64,000 nt of DNA from Certhia americana (lineage: Eukaryota; Chordata; Aves; Passeriformes; Certhiidae), in NCBI GenBank assembly GCA_018697195.1, contig JAGMWU010000038.1, positions 965,921 through 1,029,920 on the forward strand, in the 5' to 3' direction. This document shows positions 46,125 to 57,800 of this stretch, piece by piece (position 1 is the first letter of the stretch; each line of letters begins with the position of its first letter). The position numbers and the translations under genes were made by a program. The notes under the pieces were generated by a model that did no database searches, was not told the DNA's origin, and saw nothing but the letters and a program-made list of their open reading frames with translations.

Positions 46125-46715
46125 AGAGGATCCAGATGACTCTTCAGAAATGAAAAACAGGCTGTCCCTGAGCCAACACTGTGACCTGGAGGCCAAAAAG
46201 GCCAATAAAATACTGGGGACATCAGGAAGAGCATTCCCAGCAGGTCAGGGAGTGATGCTGTCCCTCTGGCCAGCCCTCTGCAGTGCTGTGTCCAGCTCTG
46301 GATCCTCAGCACAGCAGGGACAGGAGCTCCCGCAGGGAGCCAGAGATGCTGAAGGGCCTGGAGAGATCCGTGGCCAGCAAAGGCTGAGGGAGCTGGGGCT
46401 GCTGAGCCTGGAGAGGAGCCCCAGGTGAGAGGGGCCCTCAGGCCTGGGTGTCCCTGGGTGCAGGCAGGGCCAGAGCAGGGCCCAGGCTCTGCTGCGGGGC
46501 CCAGCAGTGAGCCCAGAGCCACGGGCAGGGACTGAGCCCAGCAACTGCCCCTGCACAGGAGGCACAACTTGTGCTCTGGGCAGTGCCCAGCCCTGAGCAG
46601 AGCCCAGAGAGGCTGTGGAGCCTCCTGCCTGGGGGTACCCCAGAGCCATCTGCACACACTCCTGTGCCCTCTGCTCTGGGATGGCCCCGCAGGAGCAGCG
46701 AGATGTGACCCACAG
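46125..46715 (+). mobile_element. CR1 LINE fragment(s) upstream of DAP3
   Basis: Plus-oriented CR1 body: GGCCAAAAAGGCCAATAAAA, TGCTGTGTCCAGCTCTGG and TGGAGAGATCCGTGGCC. Nearer the 3' side come CCCAGAGAGGCTGTGGAGCC and CCTCTGCTCTGGGATGGCC. The middle (46440-46600) is not clearly assignable. Ends close to the DAP3 CpG island. Confidence 0.82.
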
Positions 46716-46749
46716 CGCTCCCTCCCAACCTGCCCCATCGCGGCATTCT

Positions 46750-47220
46750 GATCGAATGCGGCCATTTCTGAAAACCTGGCCACCAACCGCGAGCATCCGC
46801 GGAGGGGCCGGCCGGGATGAAATCAATTAAACAAATTAACGCGGCTCGTAGGGAACGGCCGGCACGGGAGGCCACGCCCACAATGACCACGCCCACAGTG
46901 ACCACGCCCACGATGACCACGCCCACATTGACCACGCCCCCCGTGTCCCTCAGCGCCTCCCGTAGCGGCGGCGGCAGGCGGGGCTGCGGCGGCGGGAGCG
47001 GTCCCGGTGAGTGTGAGGGCACCGCGGGCCCCTCGGTCACACCGCGGCACCCTCGGTCACACCGCGGGCCCCTCGGTCACACCGCGGCACCCTCCCGCTT
47101 CCCCCGGGGCCGGTACCAAGCTGCCGCACCGCTCCGGCCCCGCCTGTGACCGGGAATGGGGAACGGAGCCCGCGGGCAGCACGTGGGTGACACCGGGGAG
47201 GGGCCGGGCCGCGGCGACCG
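46750..47220 (+). promoter_or_regulatory. DAP3: DAP3 CpG-island promoter and noncoding exon 1
   Basis: This CpG-rich block contains a GC-rich leader ending in TCCCG|GTGAGTG (last exonic base 47006), a strong donor with no ATG-led conserved coding. It fits the untranslated first exon of DAP3, spliced to the coding exon at 48760. The transcription start cannot be fixed by eye. Short tandem blocks (CACACCGCGG units, 47037-47090) follow the donor. Confidence 0.7.
46874..46945 (+). repeat. 15-bp tandem array of CACGCCC boxes upstream of DAP3
   Basis: Five copies of a 15-bp unit TGACCACGCCCACAN, differing at one or two positions, lie just upstream of the DAP3 noncoding exon. Each unit carries a CACGCCC box, so the array multiplies potential KLF/SP sites. 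Confidence 0.8.
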
Positions 47221-48759
47221 GGGGTTTGGTTTATTTAATTTTATTTAATTTTATTTAATTTTATTAATATATTTAATTAACCGAGGCGCTGATGGGTGGC
47301 TGCAAATGCGTCTCTGGGGTTGTCTGCGGGATTTTTGGTGGTAAAACCTCAGAAATTGCCCCGTGTTGTTCCCTGTTCTGAACCCGCTCCGGGCGAGCGG
47401 CCGCCGTTTCCATCTCCTGTCCCACGGACGGAGCCCCAGAGCAGCCCCCACAGCTTGCTTTTGGTCCCAAATTTTTAAAAGAAGCGAGTTTAAAAAAAAA
47501 AAAAAAATCAGCAGGAAGTTTTTTGGGTTTTTTTTAAAAAAAGCGAACAGGAAGTTTAAAAGTATTATCAGGATTCAGTCTTCGTGACTCCTTAATTTTC
47601 CTAGCTGTGTCTGAGAAAGAAGCTTTCCCGTCCCTGCTCTCTTTGTAGCTAAAACTGATGTGAAACCAACGGGATGGGTTCCCACGTGGAGCAGGATTCC
47701 TCCTTGCTGGTGTGGAATGACCAAAAATTCCTCTGCAGGATGAGATCTTTGCTCCTTCTGGAAATAGCAAGAGTGGGGGTTTGTTTTAGTTGAAGGAATG
47801 AAAACCATCCTCACAGCATTGCCACCCTCCCGTGGGGGGCTGTTTTCCCACTCCCTGCAGTAACAGGTGGAAATGCTGTTCTGTGCAGGTGAACCAGCTC
47901 TGTCTTGCTCAGTTCCAGGTAACCAGCGATTCCACTGAGGCAGCAGCTCCTCCTGAGGAATTAAGGTAATTAATACTCCCTTTGAACGCAACTTATCACA
48001 CCCAAGAATTCTCCAGGCGTCCTTGGGAGGCTCTGTCAGTGTTTTCTCCTCGGGAGGTTCTGTGAAACAGGCCTTGGATGCCAGCAGAGATGGCAGATGT
48101 TACCTCTTTACTTCACTCTTTGCCTTTATTTGTGCATCACAACTACTCAGGTGTTTTGGTTTGGGTTTTTCCTCCTGCTGTAACCAAGGATGGCTGAGCA
48201 GGAGATACTGGGAAATGATTTGGATGAAGCTGGAGACACAAAACACCTTCAGTCTCTGCATTATTCCAGTTCCTTCACGAGAATCACTGCTGCAGCTCCT
48301 ACACCTCTTAACAGCTGCAGTCAAAATTTCTTTCCCAGTCAATCCCAACAAAAGACTGTTCTCCTCACTAGGAGAATGAAATTCCTGCATTTACGAAGTA
48401 AGGGTTTTTTCTCTGTTCATGTCTCTGAGAAAATGCCACATAATTAAAGGAATAGTTTTTATTAGCTTTATTTATACTTTATTAGGCTTCTTTCAAATTT
48501 TAATGGAATAGGTTTTCTTTTAAACTAGTTGTGATTTTTATTCTTTAATGGCATGGTTTTCATTTTATTATTCTAGTAATAGTTTTTCTTAGGCAAGTGG
48601 TGCAGATCACCAGTCTGTGTTACTGCAGAGCATCTGACACTTGCTCTGAATTATTTGTGTGCCTTGTCATGAAGGTCTTTCAGCACAAACTGTTCTCTCC
48701 CAGCATAAAATAATCAGGCATAACAAAACCAACTAAAATATCCACTTCTGTTTCTGCAG
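47007..48759 (+). other. DAP3: DAP3 intron 1
   Basis: Separates the putative noncoding exon from the first coding exon. Contains the (TTTTA)n run, A-rich stretches near 47490 and 47535, and otherwise unique sequence. Confidence 0.65.
47228..47280. repeat. (TTTTA)n microsatellite
   Basis: Several TTTAATTTTA units lie in DAP3 intron 1 just after the CpG island. Confidence 0.85.
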
Positions 48760-48805
48760 GAAAATGCTGAGAAGTCTGAAAGGACTCTTCTGCCGTTCTC
48801 TGAAG
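48760..48805 (+). CDS. DAP3: DAP3 first coding exon
   Basis: Acceptor tgtttctgcag and donor CTGAAG|GTGAGT. The ATG at 48764 has A at -3. Fourteen codons ([14 protein letters not shown]) form the start of a mitochondrial targeting sequence and end in phase 0. Confidence 0.9.
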
Positions 48806-51800
48806 GTGAGTCCTGTAAGAGCCTGGTGCTATTTCGAATATTTCAACTTTCCCCTGACCTGGAATGACAATTTACAGCAGTAAAAAGAGATTCTTCTTAC
48901 GTTTGTCAGCTAAAACCTTGGTGGCTCCTATAAGCTGGGGGTGTAAAGTCCCATTGTGGACTGAGGAAAGAGCTGGTCCAGCATTTCCACATTTTCCCGA
49001 GGATTCTGGGGTGAGAGGGAGCCTGGCTGAAACCAGAATGCACCTTCCATTCACCTGTTTCTCAGAAAATGAGGATTATTCCACTTGCTCTGCATGCCTG
49101 GAGCATCCAGAGGAAGAAGCCACCAGCCTTGCACAAAGCCTGTGCTGCTGGTGGGAAGAGTTTTGCCAGAAATCATAGAATCCTGGAATGGAGCTGGAAG
49201 GGCCCCACAAGGATCCTGGAGTCCAACCCCTGGCCCTGCCTGGCCAACCCAACAGCCTCACCCTGTGCTGGGAGCTCCAAAGGCTCCTGGAGCTCTTTGA
49301 GCCTTGGGGCTGTGCCCATTCCCTGGGGAGCCTGGGCAGTGCCTGAGCACCCTCTGGGGCAGGCAAGAACCTTTTATTTTTTGTGTGTTTTCTGAGCCAA
49401 AAAGTGGCTCAGTGCTTCAGGTGAGCGTAGTGATAGCAGCTCTGCCCCAACTCACGGCATCCCTGTGTTATCTGGAGAGCCTCCTGAAAGCCTGAACAGC
49501 AGCAGGAGCTCACGGTGCAGATCTGGAATGGCTTCCCGATGGAAAGGAGTTCCCGCTGTGTTGTTTGCTGCTGCCTTCTCCAGGCTTTTCCCCTCCAGCA
49601 CAGCGATGTGGCCGAGGGTGGCTGCGGCTGCCTTTTGCAGCTCTGGCTCTGCAGTGCTTCCCTTGCCGGGCACCTGCGGCAGCAACCGGGCATTCCCGAG
49701 AGCCCGGGATCCGCCCGGGATCCGCCTGGCATTCCCGAGAGCTCGGGATCCGCCCGGGATCCGCCTGGCATTCCCGAGAGCTCGGGATCAGCCCGGCATT
49801 CCCTAGAGCCCGGGATCCGCTCGGGATCCGCCCGGCATTCCCGAGAGCCCGGGATCTGCCCGGCATTCCCGAGAGCTCGGGATCAGCCCGGCATTCCCCA
49901 GAGCCCGGGATCAGCCCGGGATCCGCTCGGGATCAAGCCCGGCGTTCCCGAGAGCCCGGGATCAAGCCCGGCATTCCCGAGAGCCCGGGATCCGCTCGGG
50001 ATCTCTGGGAGATGCGGGCACGGCCCGGGATCGGTGGAAGATGCAGGAACAGCTCCACCTCATGGCTCGGGATTCCCGATTCATCTCCGGGCACCACGTG
50101 ATGATTCGCTGCCATTTCAGGGATCCCAGGGAGACGACTCCTGTCCTCTGGCAGATGGAAACTTGCCCCCAAATCCACTTCTGGCCCCGGGGAAGAGGGC
50201 GCTGGGAGAGGCTGTGAGGATGGGAGAGCCTGCTGGATGTGCTGGGGGTGGCTGTGCAGAGCTGCTCAGGGAGCTCTGGGGGTGCTTCTGGCATTCCAAA
50301 GCCGAGGGATCGATGCTGAGCTTTTGTTCAGGAGGAGGGACCAAGGGGCACCTTGCTGCTCTAAACTCGGGATGTAAAATGCTTCAGCAGCGGCATCCCG
50401 AGCCATCTGAAGGCAGTTTCAAATGTGGATTCTCTCCCTGGTGGATTTTGTAAATGGAAACAGTGATTGGTGAAATGCAAGTCTGTATCTCTGGGACTCA
50501 GGGCCCTGCTCACTGCCTGTGTTGTCTTTGAGGGATTCCCTCTCTCCAGGTGCTTGGGAGCTGCTTCCACACCAGCGGCCCACAAAGGCGAAGTTCCAAA
50601 GCACCAGGAGGTTCCAGAGGGTTTTTGGGAAAGAGCTGTTGTGCTAAGGCTGCAAGTGACAGTGTAAAATGTCATCGAAGGGGACAGGTGGAGTCATTTA
50701 CAGATGGGGTGTGTTGTGCTGACAGAAAAAAATAGAAATTTAATCTGTTTGGCTGCAAGACCAAAGGACTGGAGTCCAAGACAAAGCCTCCTCACGTTCT
50801 GGCTTCCACTCCCTTCAGAGAACTCACGAGGAGCTGGTTTGTGTCCCATAGTGATCCCGGGTCTTGCTGAGCTCAGTTTGGGCTTTTTAAAACGTGAGAT
50901 TGCTAATATTGGTTTGATGAAGCATCATTCAGCTCAAGGCTGTATCTGGACATCCCTAAAATCTGAATACAGAACAAGAAGTTCGTCCTTGCTTCATTTT
51001 CCTTCACCACTGCACTGCTCAGGGATAAGGATTTGTGTGATTCCCCTGGGAAAGGCTGAGCAGGGAGCATCCCTGCCAGCTGAGCAAAGCTCACAGCCCT
51101 CACACATTTACCTGGGGCTTGATGAGGAAGGAATTTGGGGTCACAAAATCATGGGATGGACTGGATTGGGAGGGACCTCACACAACATCCAGTCCCACCC
51201 CCTGCCATGGGGCAGGAACACCTTCCACTGTCCCAGGCTGCTCCAAGCTCCATCCAGCCTGGCCTTGGACACTTCCAGGGATCTAGGGGCAGCCACAGCT
51301 TCTTCATCCTGTTCAAGGATATTCAAGGGAAATGAGAGGGACTCTGATTCCAGGCTGGGAGTGACTTAAGTTGGCATTCTCTAGGTGATCAGGTGAAGAG
51401 TCACCTTCTGTAGTTATTAATGTATGAAATTGGCATCTTGGTGCCTTGCTCAAGGCTGTAAATTGTCACCTCTATGGATTTTATACTAAACAGAGCCAAA
51501 TAAGCCATCCTAAAGGATCATTTGGATTTGAGGAGGAAAGGGGCAATGTGGGAACAAGATGTGTCGGGTGATCTCCCTATTTGCACTGCAGCTGTTTGTT
51601 CCAGAGGGTCCAGACTGGTTTAATTCCTTCCCTGACAGGAGGGCAAGTACCCAAATGCTGATTCAGGCATCCAGAATGTGGGTAATCCCACTTTCACTGG
51701 AGCCTTTGTGGCTTTGCAGTGGTCCCCTGAGGAGCACTGGGGTGGCAGCAGAGCTGTGTCATGCCATGGGGAGCTGAGACAGCTGCCCCTGGCTCTGAGC

Positions 51801-54800
51801 TTTGCATTCTGCTGCTCTCACCCCGGCAGACAAAATAGGAAACTGCTGCCTCTGTTCAGCTGCAACTGGCCCTGTCAGTGCTGTGAGGGGCTCTCAGCTT
51901 CTCCCAGAGCCTGTCTGGAGGATGCACTTTCTAAATCATTGACAAATGTTTGTGTTTTCTTTCACCACAACATAATAAAATGCTTGTCCTGCCACTGCTC
52001 ACTTTCTTGCCTGTTTTGGCTGGGCTTTGCAGGCAGGCTTCAGCAGTCTGTCTGGGGGAAAATGAATTAATCAGCTTAGCTGGCTGTTTTGGTTTCTCAG
52101 CCACGTCTGTATCCTAATGCCAGAGTCTGGATGCAGGGACACAGTCGGAAATCAGTGAGGGAATGTAATTATAAATATCAAATAGTGGGCAGAGCTGCAC
52201 TAATCCCTCGGTAATTGAGGTGATTATGGATTGCTAGACAGCCTGAATTTCAGGGTGCTGCCACTCTTCAGTGTAGGCAGAAACGTGGTGGGCACTTCCC
52301 AGCAGTGAGGCATTAATGGCTGGATGTGGGATCTTAAGGAATTTTGTGGGGTAAAACTCAGGTGCTGGGCTTGGCTCACTGAGGTGGCTTCAGGTGGAAC
52401 TGGCTCAGGTGGGAATGGTTTCAGTGCAGGTATCTAAATGTGAAATCTGGTTCTGCAGCATGTAGGTTTTCATGATGAATTGCCATGCTAATGATGAGTT
52501 TTCATTCTAATTGCAATCAGAGTTCAGCTCTGGGTTGCACGTGCCTCGGCAGGGTCACAGAGCATGAGCCACGAGCGCTCAGAACAGACTCCCTGGGTTG
52601 TTTTTCACCAGCAATCCTTGGCTGCTGAGAGCTTTGTTGTCTCTTTGCCTTGTTCTCCCCTCAGCTGGACCGTGGCTGTGCCCTCCACACGGCAGCCAGG
52701 GATGGTCTGAGCTCCGTGTCCAGCCAGGATGTCCCAGCAGAAAGGCCCCGAGCAGTTTTCCACACCAGCGAGAGTGACCCGGTGAGTGACTGCCACCACT
52801 GTCCCTGCCACAGGGATGGGTGTCCTGGGTGCCACCAGGGGCCATACTGGGTGCCAGCAGTGCTGTCTGGGACTGTGCTGTTGCAGGGAAGGGGGTACAC
52901 AGACCTAAACCAGGGATCCAGCCCCAAGGGAACGGGCCACGGCTGTACAGGGCACCTGTTCTGGATGGGGCTGCTCGTCCTGAGAGCTCCTGGGAACAAG
53001 TATTGATCCCTTCTCCAGAGCTGCACAGATGAGAGTGCATTGCAGAAGCTGGGACGTGGCTTAGCTTGACATCAAACACCATTAATTTCAACTCCAGGGT
53101 TATTCTTCCCTGGAAAAGCCTCCCTGAGTTGGCTGTGAAGGGGATAAAAACCACACCCCAGATGACCTCAGCACAGCTCTGCAGCATCACCATTCCAGCC
53201 TCACACTCTGTCTCAAGCACAAAATGAAGGGGAATAAATGACTGGAATGAGGCTTTGAGGTGCTTTTCTGCTGCCTGTGTAATTGGAGTCTCTCGGTGCC
53301 GATTCCTCTGGGGTCTCTATGGAAACGGCAGCAGGAGATGATCTGCTGCACGTGACCCGGTGTCTCCATGGATTGCACAGCACAGACCAGATGGCCACGA
53401 TTGTCCCCACTGTCCTGTGCCTGCCTTTTCGTTGCCAGGCAACTGGCTCTGGCATTCTGACTTGTGCCTGAGCTTTGGCACAGCTTTGGCCGGTTCAGCC
53501 CTCCCCGGGCTCGCTGGGTCACTCCAGCAGACAATCCCGTTTAAATGGCACTAAGAAAACCACTAAACATGAAATTTTTCATCAGAGTTTGTGTACCCTT
53601 CCGTTAGCAAAGCTCCCAGTAACTGAACGTGAGGCTAAAGACACTGACCCACATCACGTAGGAGAGTGAAGGAATTTGCCCAAAGTCATTCAGCAAGTCA
53701 GGGATGAGGCTGAGAATGAAAATGGGCTCTGGAGTCCTGCTCTTCTGTTTGAGCCATGGTCTGTGTCCAGCACATGCAGGAGAACTCCAGAGAATCCACA
53801 GTTTGAAATAAGGTTGGGAAAAATCTGAAATGTCACTTCCTAGTTCTCCTCAGGTGGCACCTCTTGAACAGCCAGGATTTAACATTTTCCCCCCTGTTGT
53901 AAAGAATTCCTGACCAGTGAACCCCAGTTTGGCAGCTCCAGCAGCTCAGCCCTTTGCTGAAGTTCCCAAACAGTTTCTTCCTAGAAATCATTCCTTGAAT
54001 CAGGAGTTCCTCAAATCCTGCAGCTGTGCCAAGGTAAACCAGAGAGTCCAGGACACCCTGGACCTCTCTCCCTGTCCTGGGAGAACCTTTCCTAGGGTGG
54101 TGCTGAGTGGAAGGGGCAGAAGGTGAGAACAGAGGTTTATTTTGTGCTGAAAGGCTGCAAATCTAGTCTGAACAAGGGAAGGGAGACTTAACAAGAATCC
54201 CGAGGCCAGAAAATCCATGGATATGCAACAGAGCTACCAGCAGTGTTCCATGAAGTGTCCATCAAAAACTGGGAAAAGCCAAATATTCCTGGCCAAACAG
54301 GCAGAGGTCAAACCAGCACATAAAAATGCTCGCACATGATATAAAGAAAACGAGGAAATCGTTATATTTGTTGTTGTGCATGCCAGTTTTTATACATAAC
54401 AAGAATAAAGAGGAGAATATTTTTACTTTAAATCCATGGAAAAATGCAGAAAGCAGAGCAGGACAAGATCTAAGCTTCAAAGATTAACACAAAATTGTTA
54501 AAAGTCACACAGGAAGAGGTGCAGAGTAGTCTCTTATTTACTGTCCTAATTAAACAAGACACAAAAATGGATGACTTGAGCAAGAGGAAATAAGTAAGTG
54601 CTTTGCAGGTATTCATGGCAGGAAAAGAGAATAATGAAGGGGAAAAGCAGGCATTAAATTCTCAGATCCCAGTGACAACAGCTTCTTACTGTCATTTATG
54701 GTGAGACCTGCAGGGAAACACTAGAAATAAATGCAACAGGATTCAAATCCAGTGGAGGAAAGCCCTGATCACTGAGGTCACCAAAAGAGATTGTGAGGTT

Positions 54801-57800
54801 TTTAAGCCTCCAAGCCCAGTATCCAAATTGCACCATGGAAATTCCTCCTAAGAGGCAGCAGCTCAAGGCAGAAAACATCATTTTGTCACGAGAGAAAGTG
54901 AATGTGACACCAGCAGGTAATTCAGAAGGGTGTCACACCTCAGCTAAGGTTTGGGGGGACTGGTGAAAGGTGAGGTATGGAGCATGGGGCCACTGGTGCC
55001 CCCAAAACACCACAGTTTGTACATGAGCTCAGGGAATCTCTTCACTGTTCAGTGCCAGGTGGGATCTCCTTTCTTTAGCCTCTTCCAAAGCACCTGCCAG
55101 TAGTGGCCTAACCCCACAATTCCTGTTTTATCTCACTCTGCCCCCCAGTAAGAGGGTTTTGCCTGTGACTGAGCATTGCCTCCCTGTCCCACCCTCCCAG
55201 GCCGCCTGTGTCCAGGAAAGAGGCATCACCAGTGTGACAATTCCCATTTTCCCTTGCAGGCCAAGCACACGGAGCAGCACGAGGGTCGTCTGTACAACAT
55301 CCCCCTGGAGGAGGTGAAGGCTGTGTTCCCCCACGGGCTGCCCCATCGCTTCCAGCAGCAGGTATTCCAGCTTGCAGGGAATGCACTCAGGCTGCCCAGG
55401 GAAGCTGTGGCTGCCCCTGGATCCCTGGAAGTGTCCAAGGCCAGGCTGGATGGGCTTTGGAACAATCTGGGATAGAGGAAGGTGTTGCTGCCCATGGCAG
55501 GGGGTGGGATGTGATGATTCTGTCCAACCCAAACCATTCCACAACTGTGTGGGAAGAACCAGTTACATTGGTGATTGTGTTTTCCTGTTGGAATGAGAGA
55601 GAGCAAGAGTGCAGTTATTCCTGGCCCTTACTGTTGTTTTCAACATCTAAAAGAGATGAGTCAACCACCCAGAGCAGCAGCAGAAGAGTTTGAGGGTTCC
55701 ACCTCAGGCAACCTTCATTCCAGTGTGTTTCATCTCTAGCATCCAAGCAGATAATGAATTACAGAAATATTTTCTATGGCTATATTTCTGTGTGAAACTG
55801 GCTGTCTCATGAAATAAGTTTATATCTGCAACAAAACAATCTTGGCTCCTGATTTGTGTAGCGAGGCAGATGGAGCTGTGCTGGGCTCTGCTCCTTATGC
55901 AGCTGCCTGCCCTAATCAGGAACAGATTCCTTACCTGGGCATATCCAGGTCACTGAGTTGGGTTCATGGACAAGCCCACGCCCCAATCTGTGGGAACAGG
56001 GTGGAACAGCTGCTCCAGAAAAACCTTTCTGGGCACAGGAGGGACAAAAAGGTCCTTTCACTGAAGGCAAGCAGCACTTGACCAACCCTGTGGGAGCTGC
56101 AGGGCAGAAAGGGCAGAGCTGGGGGTGTTGGGAGGCTCCAGGCAGGGATAGAGCCAGGCTGGGGGCAGCTGTGCTCAGCCAGCTCGTGGCAGCTTGGTCA
56201 CATGTGCTCCTTTCTCAGATCCAGACCTTCAACGAGGCGCGTGTGATGGTGCGGAAACCGGCGCTCGAGCTCCTCGCGTACCTGAAGGGTTCCAACTTCG
56301 CCCACCCTGCTGTCAGATATGTGATCTGTATCCTTTAGCTTGAGGGTAGAATGAAGAGAAACAAGGAATTTGTGCAGGGAGCCTGAGCTGGCTCAGTCTC
56401 CAGGAGGTGGTTGTGCCACCTGGTCTGTGGTACTTTGGGAAACTCGGAGCTCGGATGTCTTTATTGTAACTCATGGCACAGAGCTACAATCAGGGTCAGC
56501 ACAAAGATCATGGGGCTCCTCTGCTGTGCTCACTGGGGTGGGGGACAGGGAGGAGGAACTCTCTGGCTTTGCTGGATGAAATGCCATCCTTGCTTTGATG
56601 AGCTCTGAACTCCCTTTATGCCCTTTCTGAAGGAATCACAGCCAAGCACAAACTGAAGTGGTTTTTCAGAGACTTTCCTTGACAGTCCTTGTTGGAGATG
56701 GTGAGAGAGGAACAGGGAAGACCATGACCCTGTGCCATGTGGTTCACTACTGCTCGAGGCAGGGCTGGCTGGTGCTGCACATCCCAGATGGTGAGAAAAC
56801 CAGGGCTCTGTTACCACACCAAACACCAAAAGAAGCTGCTTCAGGAGCTGTAGGATAGCCCAGCACAATCTATCCTTTTTTTTCCGTAATGGAGAAGGCT
56901 CATAAAGCACAAAACCCCCAACTAAAATAGAGCATTATTGGTTATTTTTACCTGCTCACATATACTTTGGGTCAGTCTGGTTTTCTCCATTGTTAACGAG
57001 TGGGGGAAGAGATTGTTTGGGGTCTGTGTGCCCTCCTCTGATCCCAAGGGAGAGTTTTCCAGTGAGGATAGAGCTGCATCCACCTCTGGGGTCCCAGCAC
57101 AGGAAGGACGTGGGGAAATGATTCCAAAGGAGGCACCAAGATGATCAGAGGGATCAGGGGAACAGCTCTGCTGTGAGGAAAGGCTGGGAGAATTGGGATT
57201 GTTCAGGACAAGAAAGCACTCTGGGTTTACCTAATTGTGGCCTTCCAGGACCTAATGGAGCTACAAGAAAAACAGAGAGAGACTATTTACAAGGCAGTGG
57301 TGTGACAGGACAAAGGGGGGATGGCCTCCCACTGCCAGAGGACAGGGTGAGATGGGATATAAGGAAGAAATTCCTCCCTGGGAGGGTGGGGAGGCCCTGG
57401 CTCAGGGTGTCCAGAGAAGCTGTGGCTGCCCCTGGATCCCTGGAAGTGGCCAAGGCCAGGTTGGCCAGGGCTTGGAGCAACCAGGGGCTGTGGAAGGTGT
57501 CCCTGCCCATGGCAGGGGGTGGGATGTGTTGATCTTTAAGGTCCCTCCCAACCCAAACCATTCCATGATTCTGTGACTTTCCTTACCAGAGTTGCAGAGT
57601 AAGAACAAGCAACACAAACACCCCCACCACCCACACCTCATACCATTATTTTGACTAAAAAAAAAGAAAAAAATGAATTCAAAACAACTGTTTTATTTTG
57701 TTCACAGCTCATCTCTGGGTGAAGAACTGCAAGGAGCTTTTGCAGTCTTCCTACAACAAAGACCGGCTGGATCAGCCTCTGCAGGCCTCTGTCTGGCTCA

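Larger units (their letters stand above)
48806..52664 (+). other. DAP3: DAP3 intron between coding exons 1 and 2
   Basis: Contains CR1 fragments at 49180 and 51140 and the GC-rich minisatellite at 49680-50010. I see nothing identifiable in 50010-51140 or 51320-52660. Confidence 0.75.

Noticed and set aside
49515..50453. 312-codon frame in a DAP3 intron
   Set aside because: Mostly the GGCATTCCCGAGAG minisatellite, lying between two verified DAP3 exons.
52480..52560. Possible box C/D snoRNA (AATGATGA near 52490)
   Set aside because: No convincing D box or terminal stem could be paired.
56686..56697. Alternative upstream acceptor (gacag) for DAP3 coding exon 5 adding four residues
   Set aside because: It is 3 nt from the predicted U12 branch adenosine and would insert residues absent from the family sequence RYxxYGExGTGKT. 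Kept only as a testable alternative.
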